Positions 1 through 5,281 of a DNA stretch of 5,281 nucleotides are shown one piece after another. Location: assembly GCA_937868025.1 (NCBI GenBank), contig CALMLJ010000224.1:1-5281 (forward strand), in the 5' to 3' direction. Made by a program: the position numbers and the translations under genes. The notes beneath the pieces are model-generated. The model did no database searches. It had not been told where the DNA came from and worked only from the letters and a program-made list of their open reading frames with translations. Source of the DNA: an uncultured Acidimicrobiaceae bacterium (GTDB lineage: Bacteria; Actinomycetota; Acidimicrobiia; Acidimicrobiales; Microtrichaceae). Position 1 is the stretch's first letter. Every line of letters starts with the position of its first letter.

Positions 1-927
1 GCCAACTCCGTCGCGACCGTGGTGTCGACGCGGGTCCTGTCGCCGCAGCTGGCCGTGTTCTGGGCGGCGTTCTTCAACTTCATCGCGTTCGCCGTCTTCG
101 GAACCGAGGTTGCGAACACCATTGCCAAGGACGTGGTCGACCCGCTGTCGAACGTCCTGACCGTCGGTGCGATCTTCGCCGGGCTCCTCGGTGCGATCGG
201 ATGGAACCTGGCCACCTTCTACCTCGGGTTGCCGTCGTCGTCCTCACACGCGCTCGTCGGTGGCATGGCCGGAGCTGCGGTCGCCCGGGGCGGCTTCGAC
301 GTGCTGGTGGCCGACGGCATGCGCAAGATCGCAGCGTTCATCATCCTGTCGCCGCTCATCGGCCTGGCGTTGGGGCTCATCATCTCGCTGATCATCTCGT
401 GGTGTTGCTACCGCGTGAAGAACGTCGACGGCCTCAACCGGGGGTTCCGACGCGGTCAGCTCCTCTCGGCGGCCGCGTTCAGCCTGGGTCACGGTGCCAA
501 TGACGCCCAGAAGACGATGGGCATCATCCTGGTGCTGCTGGTCTCGACCGGGCATGCCTCCGCCACCCAGGACGTCCCGCTCTGGGTCGTGTTGGCGGCC
601 CACTCGGCGATCGCTCTCGGCACCCTGTCGGGCGGGTGGCGCATCGTGAAGACGATGGGCTCGAAGATCACCCGGCTGCAGCCCGTGGGCGGGTTCGCCG
701 CCGAGACCGGCGCAGCGCTCATGCTGTTCTTCGCCTCGGCGGTCGGCATCCCGGTGTCGACGACGCACACGATCACCGGCGCCATCGTCGGCGTCGGCAC
801 GCAGAAGCGGATGTCGGCCGTTCGTTGGGCGGTCGCCGGCCAGGTGGTGTGGGCGTGGGTCCTCACCATCCCGGGGGCGTTCGCCGTCGGCTGGGTGGCA
901 TCCGTCATCATCAAGGCGCTCGGGTAG
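1..927 (+). CDS. pit: PiT-family inorganic phosphate transporter, 5'-truncated
   Basis: Integral membrane carrier of the PiT family (Pit/PHO-4 type), which in bacteria imports inorganic or metal-complexed phosphate with protons across the cytoplasmic membrane. The reading frame is open to base 1 and opens with ANSVAT, the tail of the N-terminal PiT signature, so roughly 20-30 residues, including the first conserved Asp, lie outside the window. In-window residues: a P-SSSSH motif at 78-83, the second-repeat signature GHGANDAQKTMG at 163-174, and PVSTTHTITG at 251-260. These are the paired inverted-repeat signatures of the family. Many long hydrophobic segments are spread across the 308 visible residues. 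The hydrophilic loop between the repeats is short (around 133-155), as in compact bacterial members. The TAG stop lies 30 bases before the start of a small membrane protein, probably in the same operon. No DUF47/PhoU-like partner is visible; it could lie upstream. The internal GTG codons at 19 and 22 are not the start, because conserved family sequence precedes them. Confidence 0.96.
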   Translation, partial: ANSVATVVSTRVLSPQLAVFWAAFFNFIAFAVFGTEVANTIAKDVVDPLSNVLTVGAIFAGLLGAIGWNLATFYLGLPSSSSHALVGGMAGAAVARGGFDVLVADGMRKIAAFIILSPLIGLALGLIISLIISWCCYRVKNVDGLNRGFRRGQLLSAAAFSLGHGANDAQKTMGIILVLLVSTGHASATQDVPLWVVLAAHSAIALGTLSGGWRIVKTMGSKITRLQPVGGFAAETGAALMLFFASAVGIPVSTTHTITGAIVGVGTQKRMSAVRWAVAGQVVWAWVLTIPGAFAVGWVASVIIKALG

Positions 928-941
928 CGCCGGTACGGCAC

Positions 942-949
942 GGGAAGGA
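942..949 (+). promoter_or_regulatory. ribosome binding site of the 66-residue membrane protein
   Basis: The purine run GGGAAGGA lies eight bases before the GTG at 958, a good Shine-Dalgarno position. It supports that GTG as the start over the in-frame ATG at 973, five codons further in. Confidence 0.6.
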
Positions 950-957
950 CTGCGAAC

Positions 958-1158
958 GTGGACCGTCGCATCATGTTGCTGATCATCGGGGCCATCGCCG
1001 CCGGTGCCATGTATCCGGTCGTCGCGCCGCTCGACACCGCCGATCCCTCGAAGCCGCAGCACTTCGGCCTGACCGTGATGATCGTGGTGATCGTCTACTG
1101 CGTCCTGGCGATCCTGTTCACGCTCGACAACATCAGCAAGCGCAGCCGCCGCCGCTGA
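958..1158 (+). CDS. small two-helix membrane protein of unknown function
   Basis: A 66-residue protein that I do not recognise as a named family. It starts with GTG behind a well-placed purine-rich ribosome binding site. Two hydrophobic helices are clear, at about residues 5-24 and 37-56. They are joined by a short polar loop (about 25-36, with DTADPSKPQ). The N-terminus is DRR and the C-terminus is the very basic SKRSRRR. By the positive-inside rule both ends should be cytoplasmic and the loop outside. There is no cleavable signal peptide, Cys pair or lipobox. It begins 30 bases after the phosphate transporter stop, on the same strand and with no room for a separate promoter, so cotranscription is likely. 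A role as an accessory or regulatory subunit of the transporter is only inference from position. Size, ribosome binding site and two clean membrane segments make it a believable gene, while several overlapping frames here do not look like proteins. Confidence 0.72.
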   Translation: MDRRIMLLIIGAIAAGAMYPVVAPLDTADPSKPQHFGLTVMIVVIVYCVLAILFTLDNISKRSRRR

Positions 1159-1179
1159 GCCCGTTGGGGCGGCAGAGCT

Positions 1180-1218
1180 TTGAACCGCCGCGCACGTCCT
1201 CCGTGCGTTCCGGTTCAA
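1180..1218 (+). terminator. long imperfect hairpin between the membrane-protein gene and hisS
   Basis: Outer arms TTGAACCG (1180-1187) and CGGTTCAA (1211-1218) are perfectly complementary. After a 2x2 internal mismatch, inner arms CGCACG (1191-1196) and CGTGCG (1202-1207) are again perfectly complementary, extended by a G-T wobble (1190/1208). They close on a five-base TCCTC loop. The structure sits 22 bases after the stop of the membrane-protein gene and ends 71 bases before the preferred hisS start. No T-run follows, so if it terminates transcription it is of the tract-less kind common in high-G+C bacteria. A regulatory role in the hisS leader is the main alternative. Confidence 0.5.
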
Positions 1219-1289
1219 TCCTCCGCGTCGGTGGTCTTCGGCGCTCGGTCGGCATCGTGAGTTGAGACTCGCGGGTAGCGTTGGCGGTC

Positions 1290-2588
1290 GTGGCACAACC
1301 CAAGTACCAGTCCCTCAAGGGGATGCACGACCTCCTCCCACCGGAGTCCGAGGAGTGGCTGGAGGTCGTCGATCGGTTCCGCCGCCAATTCGGCCGCGCC
1401 GGCTACGGCTACATCCAGACGCCGATCCTCGAGGACCTGGCGGTGTTCACCCGCGTGGGCGAGGGGACCGACGTCGTCACGAAGGAGATGTACGACTTCG
1501 TCGACAAGGACGGGTCCACCATCGCGTTGCGGCCGGAGTCCACCGCCGGCGTGGCCCGCTCCTTCATCCAGCATCGGCCGTTGACGCCGTGGAAGGTCTG
1601 GTACACCTCGCAGCACTTCCGTCACGAGAACACCCAGGCCGGCCGGTACCGCCAGCACCATCAGCTGGGCGCGGAGTGCTTCGGATCCGACCATCCCGAC
1701 ATCGACGTCGAGTTGATCGTCGGTCTCTGGGACTTCTACACCCAGTCTCGGGACGACGGCGGGCTGGGTCTACGGCGGGTCCGTCTGCAGCTCAACTCCC
1801 TGGGGGAGCGCGAGACCCGCGTCCGCTACCAGGAGATGCTTCGCACTTACCTCGAGTCGCGGCTCGACGACCTGCACCCGACCGATCGCGACAAGGTGCA
1901 GCGCAACCCCATGCGGGTGCTCGACACCAAGTTCGCCGAGAGCTTCCCGGTCGTGGAGGAGGCGCCGCGCCTCGTCGACCATCTCTCGGAGTCGGACCGC
2001 GACCGGTTCGAACGGGTGCGTTACGGCGTCCTCGAGGCGGGGATCCCGTTCGACATCGAACCCCGGCTCGTCCGTGGCCTCGACTACTACACGCACACCG
2101 TGTTCGAGATCGTGAGCGACGCCCTCGAGAGCGCACAGTCGACCATCGGCGGCGGTGGCCGCTACGACGGCCTGGTCGAGGCGCTCGGTGGACCGTCCAC
2201 CCCCGGCGTCGGGTTCGGCTCGGGCATCGAGCGCATCCTGCTCGCGCTGCGCGCCGAGGAGGTCGCCCCGCTGGCCTCATTCGCCCTCGACGCGTTCGTC
2301 GTGACCTTCGGCGACAACCACCCGGCACCGAGAGAGTTGATGCTGGGCCTCCGCCGACACGGCATCGGGGTCGACCGAGCGCTCAACCAGCACAACCCCC
2401 GCAAGCAGATGGATCGGGCCAAGCGGGTCAACCCGCGCTTCATCATCCGGTTGGGCAAGGACGCCGATCGGCCCAACGTGGTCGAGGTCGCCGACCAACG
2501 CGATGACACCACCTGGGAGGTCGACCTCGGCCCGGTGGTTCCCGAGCAGGCGGGCCGCCTTGCCGAGGAGATCCACCGGCGCCGGTAG
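1290..2588 (+). CDS. hisS: histidyl-tRNA synthetase
   Basis: Class II aminoacyl-tRNA synthetase, cytoplasmic and normally a homodimer; it charges tRNA-His with histidine using ATP. Counted from the GTG at 1290 (432 residues, a normal family length), it has the N-terminal KGMHDLLP at 10-17 and motif 1 around 34-50 ending in TPILE. The TRVGEGTD segment lies at 54-61 and LRPE at 80-83. Motif 2 FRHENTQAGRYRQ (110-122) carries the ATP-binding Arg. The histidine signature RGLDYYT (262-268) includes the catalytic Arg matching E. coli R259. GGGGRYDGL lies at 287-295, and motif 3 GFGSGIERI at 308-316. The C-terminal anticodon-binding domain (about 330-432) keeps the RKQMDRA element. Start choice: the TTG at 1281 is also in frame and would add three residues; neither has a strong ribosome binding site. 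GTG gives the usual short lead into KGMHD. A TAGCGT at 1276-1281 could even be a -10 for a near-leaderless message. aspS follows after nine bases. Confidence 0.97.
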   Translation: MAQPKYQSLKGMHDLLPPESEEWLEVVDRFRRQFGRAGYGYIQTPILEDLAVFTRVGEGTDVVTKEMYDFVDKDGSTIALRPESTAGVARSFIQHRPLTPWKVWYTSQHFRHENTQAGRYRQHHQLGAECFGSDHPDIDVELIVGLWDFYTQSRDDGGLGLRRVRLQLNSLGERETRVRYQEMLRTYLESRLDDLHPTDRDKVQRNPMRVLDTKFAESFPVVEEAPRLVDHLSESDRDRFERVRYGVLEAGIPFDIEPRLVRGLDYYTHTVFEIVSDALESAQSTIGGGGRYDGLVEALGGPSTPGVGFGSGIERILLALRAEEVAPLASFALDAFVVTFGDNHPAPRELMLGLRRHGIGVDRALNQHNPRKQMDRAKRVNPRFIIRLGKDADRPNVVEVADQRDDTTWEVDLGPVVPEQAGRLAEEIHRRR

Positions 2589-2589
2589 G
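2584..2589 (+). promoter_or_regulatory. aspS ribosome binding site overlapping the hisS stop
   Basis: GGTAGG contains the hisS TAG stop and ends eight bases before the GTG start of aspS. Placing the ribosome binding site on the upstream stop codon suggests translational coupling of the two synthetases. Confidence 0.5.
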
Positions 2590-2597
2590 CTCGGTTC

Positions 2598-4388
2598 GTG
2601 ATCGATTCGACCTTGTTGCCGCGCCCCGACCTCCTCGCGCACCTGCCCACCCACCTCCGCACCAACATGTGCGGCGAGCTCCGCCCCGAGCACGTCGGCC
2701 GGACGGTGTCCGTCTGCGGGTGGGTCGCCTCCCGGCGCGTCCACTCCGAGCACCTCGCGTTCGTCGACCTGCGTGACTACACGGGCATCGTGCAGTGCGT
2801 CGTCGACGGCGCAGCGGACCTGCGCAGCGAGTACGTGGTGCGGGTCACCGGCACCGTCGTGGCCCGCGAAGAGCAGTGGTTGAACCCCAAGCTCGCCACC
2901 GGCGAGGTCGAGCTGCAGGACTGCACCGTCGAGGTGCTCTCGGCGGCCGAGCCGCCCCCGTTCCAGCTCGACGATCGTCGTGAGACCGACGAGGGCATCC
3001 GCCTGCGCCACCGCTACCTCGACCTGCGCCGCGACCAGATGCAGCGCAACCTGCGCACACGGGCGACGGTCAACTCGGCGATTCGCCGGGCGATGGAGGG
3101 CCAGGGGTTCCTCGAGGTCGAGACCCCGATGCTCATCGCATCGACGCCCGAGGGCGCCCGCGACTTCGTGGTCCCCAGCCGCCTCAAGCCCGGTTCGTTC
3201 TACGCGCTGCCGCAGTCGCCGCAGCTGTTCAAGCAGCTCTGCATGGTCGGTGGCATCGATCGCTACTACCAGATCGCCCGTTGCCTTCGCGACGAGGATC
3301 TCCGCGCCGACCGGCAGTTCGAGTTCATGCAGCTCGATGCCGAGATGAGCTTCGCGAGCCAGGACGACGTGTTGAACGCCATCTCGACGACCGTCGCTGC
3401 CGTGGTCGAGGCGGTGACGGGTGAGACGATCGGCGATATCCCGCGCATGACGTGGCTCGAGGCCGCCGAGCGGTTCGGCTCCGACAAGCCCGACGTGCGC
3501 TTCGGGCTCGAACTCATCGAGCTCACCGAGGTGTTCGCGTCGACGGGGTTCAACGCGTTCAAGGCCCCGTGCGTCAAGGGCATCCGGGTGCCCGGTGGCG
3601 CCGAGTTCACCCGGAGTCGCCTCGACGAGCTCACCGACAAGGCCAAGCGTTGGGGTGCCAAGGGCCTGGTCTGGATGCGCGTCAAGGAGGCCGGCGAGCT
3701 CGACAGCCCGGTCGCCAAGTTCCTGAGCGACGACGAGAAGGCAGCGTTGGTCACCGCGACCGGTGCCGAGACGGGCGACCTGCTGCTCATCGTGGCCGAC
3801 GAGCGCCCCAAGACCCGCCACGTGCTCGGCCTCCTCCGCATCGACATCGGCAAGCCGCCGGTCAACGAGGGTGGCCTCAACTTCTTGTGGGTCGTCGACT
3901 TCCCGCTGTTCGAGTCGGTCGACGAGGCCACGGGCAAGCCGGTGTCGGCGCACCACCCGTTCACGATGCCCCACGAGGACGACTTCGGTCTCCTCGACGG
4001 TTCGCCCCAAGAGCTGCTCGACGTGCGGTCGCAGGCCTACGACCTCGTCCTCAACGGCTGGGAGTTGGGCTCGGGCTCGGTCCGAATCCACCGCGGTGAC
4101 ATCCAGCAGCGCGTGTTCGAGCTGCTCGGCATCTCCAACGAGGAGGCGCAGCTCAAGTTCGGGTTCCTGCTCGACGCGTTCCGGTTCGGACCGCCGCCGC
4201 ACGCCGGGTTCGCGTTCGGCATCGACCGGCTCGTCGCCCTGCTGGTGGGCGAGGAGAACATCCGTGAGGTCATCGCCTTCCCCAAGACGCAGTCGGGAAG
4301 CGACCCGTTGACCCAGGCGCCGACCGACATCGATCCGGCCCAGCTCACCGAACTCGGCCTGCGTCTCCTGCCCCGGGCGGCCGAGTAG
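2598..4388 (+). CDS. aspS: aspartyl-tRNA synthetase, bacterial type
   Basis: Class IIb synthetase that activates aspartate and charges tRNA-Asp; 596 residues, the usual size of the bacterial form with a GAD insertion. Domains in order: a short N-terminal extension, then LRTNMCGELR (20-29); an OB-fold anticodon-binding domain (about 34-115); motif 1 ending VETP (174-177); QSPQLFKQ (206-213), whose K212 matches the Asp-recognising E. coli K198; motif 2 RCLRDEDLRADRQFEF (228-243) with R231 equivalent to R217 and D247 to D233; the GAD insertion (about 300-420); HHPFT at 452-456; GSVRI with R496 equivalent to R489; motif 3 GFAFGIDR (537-544); and AFPKTQSG (560-567). Catalytic residues are all present. 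Odd points: the OB-fold loop reads SRRVHSEH where RRRDHGG or RRRDLGS is usual, and the following loop is about eight residues shorter than in E. coli. The GTG at 2598 is preferred over the ATG at 2667, which would cut into the conserved LRTN-CGELR. It is in an operon with hisS. Confidence 0.97.
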   Translation: MIDSTLLPRPDLLAHLPTHLRTNMCGELRPEHVGRTVSVCGWVASRRVHSEHLAFVDLRDYTGIVQCVVDGAADLRSEYVVRVTGTVVAREEQWLNPKLATGEVELQDCTVEVLSAAEPPPFQLDDRRETDEGIRLRHRYLDLRRDQMQRNLRTRATVNSAIRRAMEGQGFLEVETPMLIASTPEGARDFVVPSRLKPGSFYALPQSPQLFKQLCMVGGIDRYYQIARCLRDEDLRADRQFEFMQLDAEMSFASQDDVLNAISTTVAAVVEAVTGETIGDIPRMTWLEAAERFGSDKPDVRFGLELIELTEVFASTGFNAFKAPCVKGIRVPGGAEFTRSRLDELTDKAKRWGAKGLVWMRVKEAGELDSPVAKFLSDDEKAALVTATGAETGDLLLIVADERPKTRHVLGLLRIDIGKPPVNEGGLNFLWVVDFPLFESVDEATGKPVSAHHPFTMPHEDDFGLLDGSPQELLDVRSQAYDLVLNGWELGSGSVRIHRGDIQQRVFELLGISNEEAQLKFGFLLDAFRFGPPPHAGFAFGIDRLVALLVGEENIREVIAFPKTQSGSDPLTQAPTDIDPAQLTELGLRLLPRAAE

Positions 4389-4424
4389 CTCGGTCATCGC
4401 CTCGGCCGCCAACGCGCCGGCGGG

Positions 4425-4470
4425 TTCTGCGGGTAGTTGTCGCCACCTGGTGAGGACAAGTACCCGCGAA
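4425..4470. terminator. large inverted repeat between convergent genes, likely bidirectional terminator
   Basis: GCGGGTA (4429-4435) and TACCCGC (4461-4467) pair perfectly. After a single G/G mismatch, TTGTC (4437-4441) pairs with GACAA (4455-4459), giving 12 of 13 matched positions per arm. The apex can close further with CAC/GTG around a three-base loop. At the base, TTC (4425-4427) can pair with GAA (4468-4470) past one bulged T. It begins 36 bases after the aspS stop and ends 30 bases from the stop of the convergent VOC gene, the expected place for a shared terminator. Neither strand shows a T-run. Alternatives are a dispersed genomic repeat or a protein-binding palindrome. Confidence 0.55.
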
Positions 4471-4499
4471 ACGTGGGTGGCGGGTCGCGTTAACTCGGG

Positions 4500-4889
4500 T
4501 TAGAGGTTGGCGAAGAGATCGATGTGGTTGCCGTCGGGGTCGACGACGGTGGCGTACCGCTGGCCCCAGAAGGCGTCCCAGGGCTCGTGATGGGCACCGG
4601 CGCCCGATGCGACGAGCGACGCGTACGTCTCGTCCACGTCGGCGGGGGAGTCGCAGATGAAGTCCAGCGTGATGCCGGGACCGCCGCTCGACGGGGTCCA
4701 ATCAGTGTCGAACGACGTGATCACCGAGCGGAGGTCCCACGCGAAGCGGACGCCGTTCGGCAGGGTCGCCTCGACGTGCGGTTCGCCATCGGCATCCGCG
4801 GGGATGTCGAAGCCGAGGCGACGGTAGAAGGCGAGCGAGGCGGACATGTCGGCGACGACGATGCCCACGAGGTCGAATCGGGGAGCCAT
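4500..4889 (-). CDS. VOC-superfamily (glyoxalase/bleomycin-resistance fold) protein
   Basis: A 129-residue single-chain protein with the two βαβββ halves of the vicinal-oxygen-chelate fold. The first half has IVVADMSASLAFYRRLGF (10-27), the typical 'V-D---s--FY--lGF' opening, followed by EPHVEATLPNG (36-46). The second half has a helix at DVDETYASLVASGA and ends RYATVVDPDGNHIDLF (111-126), the typical 'DPDGN-I-L' close. Metal ligands of enzymatic members are only partly kept. The usual first-strand His is absent, H38 may serve as one ligand, and the last-strand Glu is Asp (D124). It could be a dioxygenase- or lyase-like enzyme, or a metal-free binding protein; substrate cannot be told. Start: the ATG at 4889 has only GAGGGG directly against it, too close for a normal ribosome binding site, while a -10-like element six bases upstream suggests a leaderless message. 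It converges on aspS. Confidence 0.88.
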   Translation of the reverse strand: MAPRFDLVGIVVADMSASLAFYRRLGFDIPADADGEPHVEATLPNGVRFAWDLRSVITSFDTDWTPSSGGPGITLDFICDSPADVDETYASLVASGAGAHHEPWDAFWGQRYATVVDPDGNHIDLFANL

Positions 4890-4895
4890 CCCCTC

Positions 4896-4923
4896 AAGTT
4901 ACGCCTGGGGCCGCTCGTGTTGA
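4896..4923 (-). promoter_or_regulatory. putative promoter of the VOC gene, leaderless type
   Basis: Read on the minus strand, TCAACA (4923-4918) and TAACTT (4901-4896) are separated by 16 bases and resemble -35 and -10 hexamers. Six bases separate the -10 from the ATG at 4889, which would put the transcription start at or next to the start codon. This explains the lack of a properly spaced ribosome binding site. It is also one of the few A+T-rich spots here. Confidence 0.4.
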
Positions 4924-4952
4924 GAGTCGGATCAGCCGAGGTACCGCAGCGT

Positions 4953-4978
4953 AAGAAGCTCCTGAGGGACGAAGGAGC
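4953..4978 (-). terminator. intrinsic-terminator-like hairpin behind the 5003-5281 gene
   Basis: On the minus strand GCTCCT (4978-4973) and AGGAGC (4963-4958) form a perfect six-base stem around a nine-base loop and are followed at once by TTCTT (4957-4953). It lies 24 bases past the TGA stop of the upstream minus-strand gene and before the VOC promoter. The stem is short and the T-tract is interrupted by a C, so strength is uncertain. Confidence 0.45.
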
Positions 4979-5002
4979 GAACCTGAGCGGAGGTGGCCGA
5001 GG

Positions 5003-5281
5003 TCATAAGGCGAGCATCTTGACCACAACGTGGCCAGGGGCGACGCCGGGGAAGAGCGGGGTGCCGTCGAGATCGGTGAGCGCGGCGGGGTTCGGGTAGA
5101 TGGTGACGATGCCCCGCATGCCGTTGCGTTCGGTCTGGGCGACCGTCGGCTCGACCCAGTTCGCGACGCACTCGAGCCGCTCGAACTCGGCCTCGAGCCC
5201 GGCGTGCACCTCGGCGGGCGACGCCTCGGTCACGAAGCTGGCGGTGATGGGCACCAACGGCCCGAGGGGACGCAGGCCGGC
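5003..5281 (-). CDS. C-terminal part of an unrecognised protein, 5'-truncated
   Basis: The frame is open from the right edge of the window to a TGA at 5005-5003, giving 92 visible residues. In-frame TTG (5257) and GTG (5254) codons could be starts, giving about 84 residues. No ribosome binding site precedes them and the frame continues upstream (AGLRPLGP), so the true start is probably outside. I do not recognise the family. What can be seen is an acidic helix-like stretch (SPAEVHAGLEAEFERLECV), a central RGIVTIYPNPAALTDLDG, and a C-terminus rich in short hydrophobic strands ending VVVKMLAL. There is no membrane segment, signal peptide or metal motif. The amphipathic pattern and the proline/glycine turns read like a real soluble α/β domain. 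It is followed by a likely terminator, so it is probably not cotranscribed with the VOC gene. Function unknown. Confidence 0.6.
   Translation of the reverse strand, partial: AGLRPLGPLVPITASFVTEASPAEVHAGLEAEFERLECVANWVEPTVAQTERNGMRGIVTIYPNPAALTDLDGTPLFPGVAPGHVVVKMLAL

Noticed and set aside
1160..1245. tRNA-like sequence: GGTTCAATCC resembles a T-arm on the plus strand and GGTTCAAAG on the minus strand
   Set aside because: No five-pair T-stem can be formed around TTCAATC or TTCAAAG, and no seven-pair acceptor stem or anticodon arm fits. Both motifs are simply the two arms of the hairpin at 1180-1218.
1262..1281. hisS promoter using TTGAGA (1262-1267) and TAGCGT (1276-1281)
   Set aside because: The hexamers are only eight bases apart, far too close for one promoter. 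TAGCGT alone could be a -10 but has no matching -35.
1159..1289. T-box riboswitch upstream of hisS
   Set aside because: The conserved T-box antiterminator sequence (AGGGTGGNACCGCG) is not present. The nearest match, around 1230-1243, is poor, and 130 bases is short for the element. No His-codon run for a leader peptide either.
244..1296. 350-codon open frame on the minus strand opposite the phosphate transporter and small membrane protein
   Set aside because: Arg/Asp/His-rich shadow of G+C-rich genes, with no family motif. It crosses two plus-strand genes and the hairpin.
2277..4412. 711-codon open frame on the minus strand across all of aspS
   Set aside because: Long antisense frames are expected opposite G+C-rich coding sequence. 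The translation is low-complexity (rich in Arg, Asp, Val, Glu, Leu) with no recognisable domain, while the plus strand encodes a complete AspRS.
5003..5171. Alternative minus-strand frame overlapping the right-edge gene (start at 5171)
   Set aside because: Arg/His-rich translation typical of a shifted frame. The frame of the 5003-5281 gene gives a more protein-like composition. Only its last 24 codons (from 5006) are of any interest and are reported separately.

Overview
The base composition is high in G+C, GTG/TTG start codons are frequent, Shine-Dalgarno signals are weak, and one gene is probably leaderless. This fits a high-G+C actinobacterium. An Acidimicrobiia-like lineage is possible, but that is inference from general feel and not from a marker gene.

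The layout is two convergent blocks. On the plus strand, reading left to right, are: the 3' nine-tenths of a PiT-type inorganic phosphate transporter (truncated by the window edge); a 66-residue two-helix membrane protein directly behind it; a 131-base leader holding a strong imperfect hairpin; histidyl-tRNA synthetase (hisS); and, nine bases later, aspartyl-tRNA synthetase (aspS). The aspS ribosome binding site overlaps the hisS stop codon, so the two synthetases almost certainly form one transcription unit. The phosphate transporter and the small membrane protein probably form another.

On the minus strand are a small VOC/glyoxalase-fold protein (4500-4889) and, upstream of it, the C-terminal part of an unrecognised protein that runs off the right edge (5003-5281). 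The convergent gap at 4389-4499 carries a 12-of-13 matched inverted repeat suited to bidirectional termination. The 113-base gap between the two minus-strand genes holds an intrinsic-terminator-like hairpin with a T-rich tail, then a promoter-like element six bases from the VOC start. These two genes therefore look independently transcribed.

Functionally the window is mostly housekeeping: phosphate uptake and aminoacyl-tRNA synthesis for His and Asp. I see no mobile element, CRISPR array, tRNA gene or defence-type cassette, and no gap over 300 bases. The points deserving a second look are the hairpin in front of hisS, the large inverted repeat behind aspS, the unusual anticodon-binding loop of AspRS (which bears on tRNA-Asp versus tRNA-Asn discrimination), and the small membrane protein paired with the phosphate transporter.
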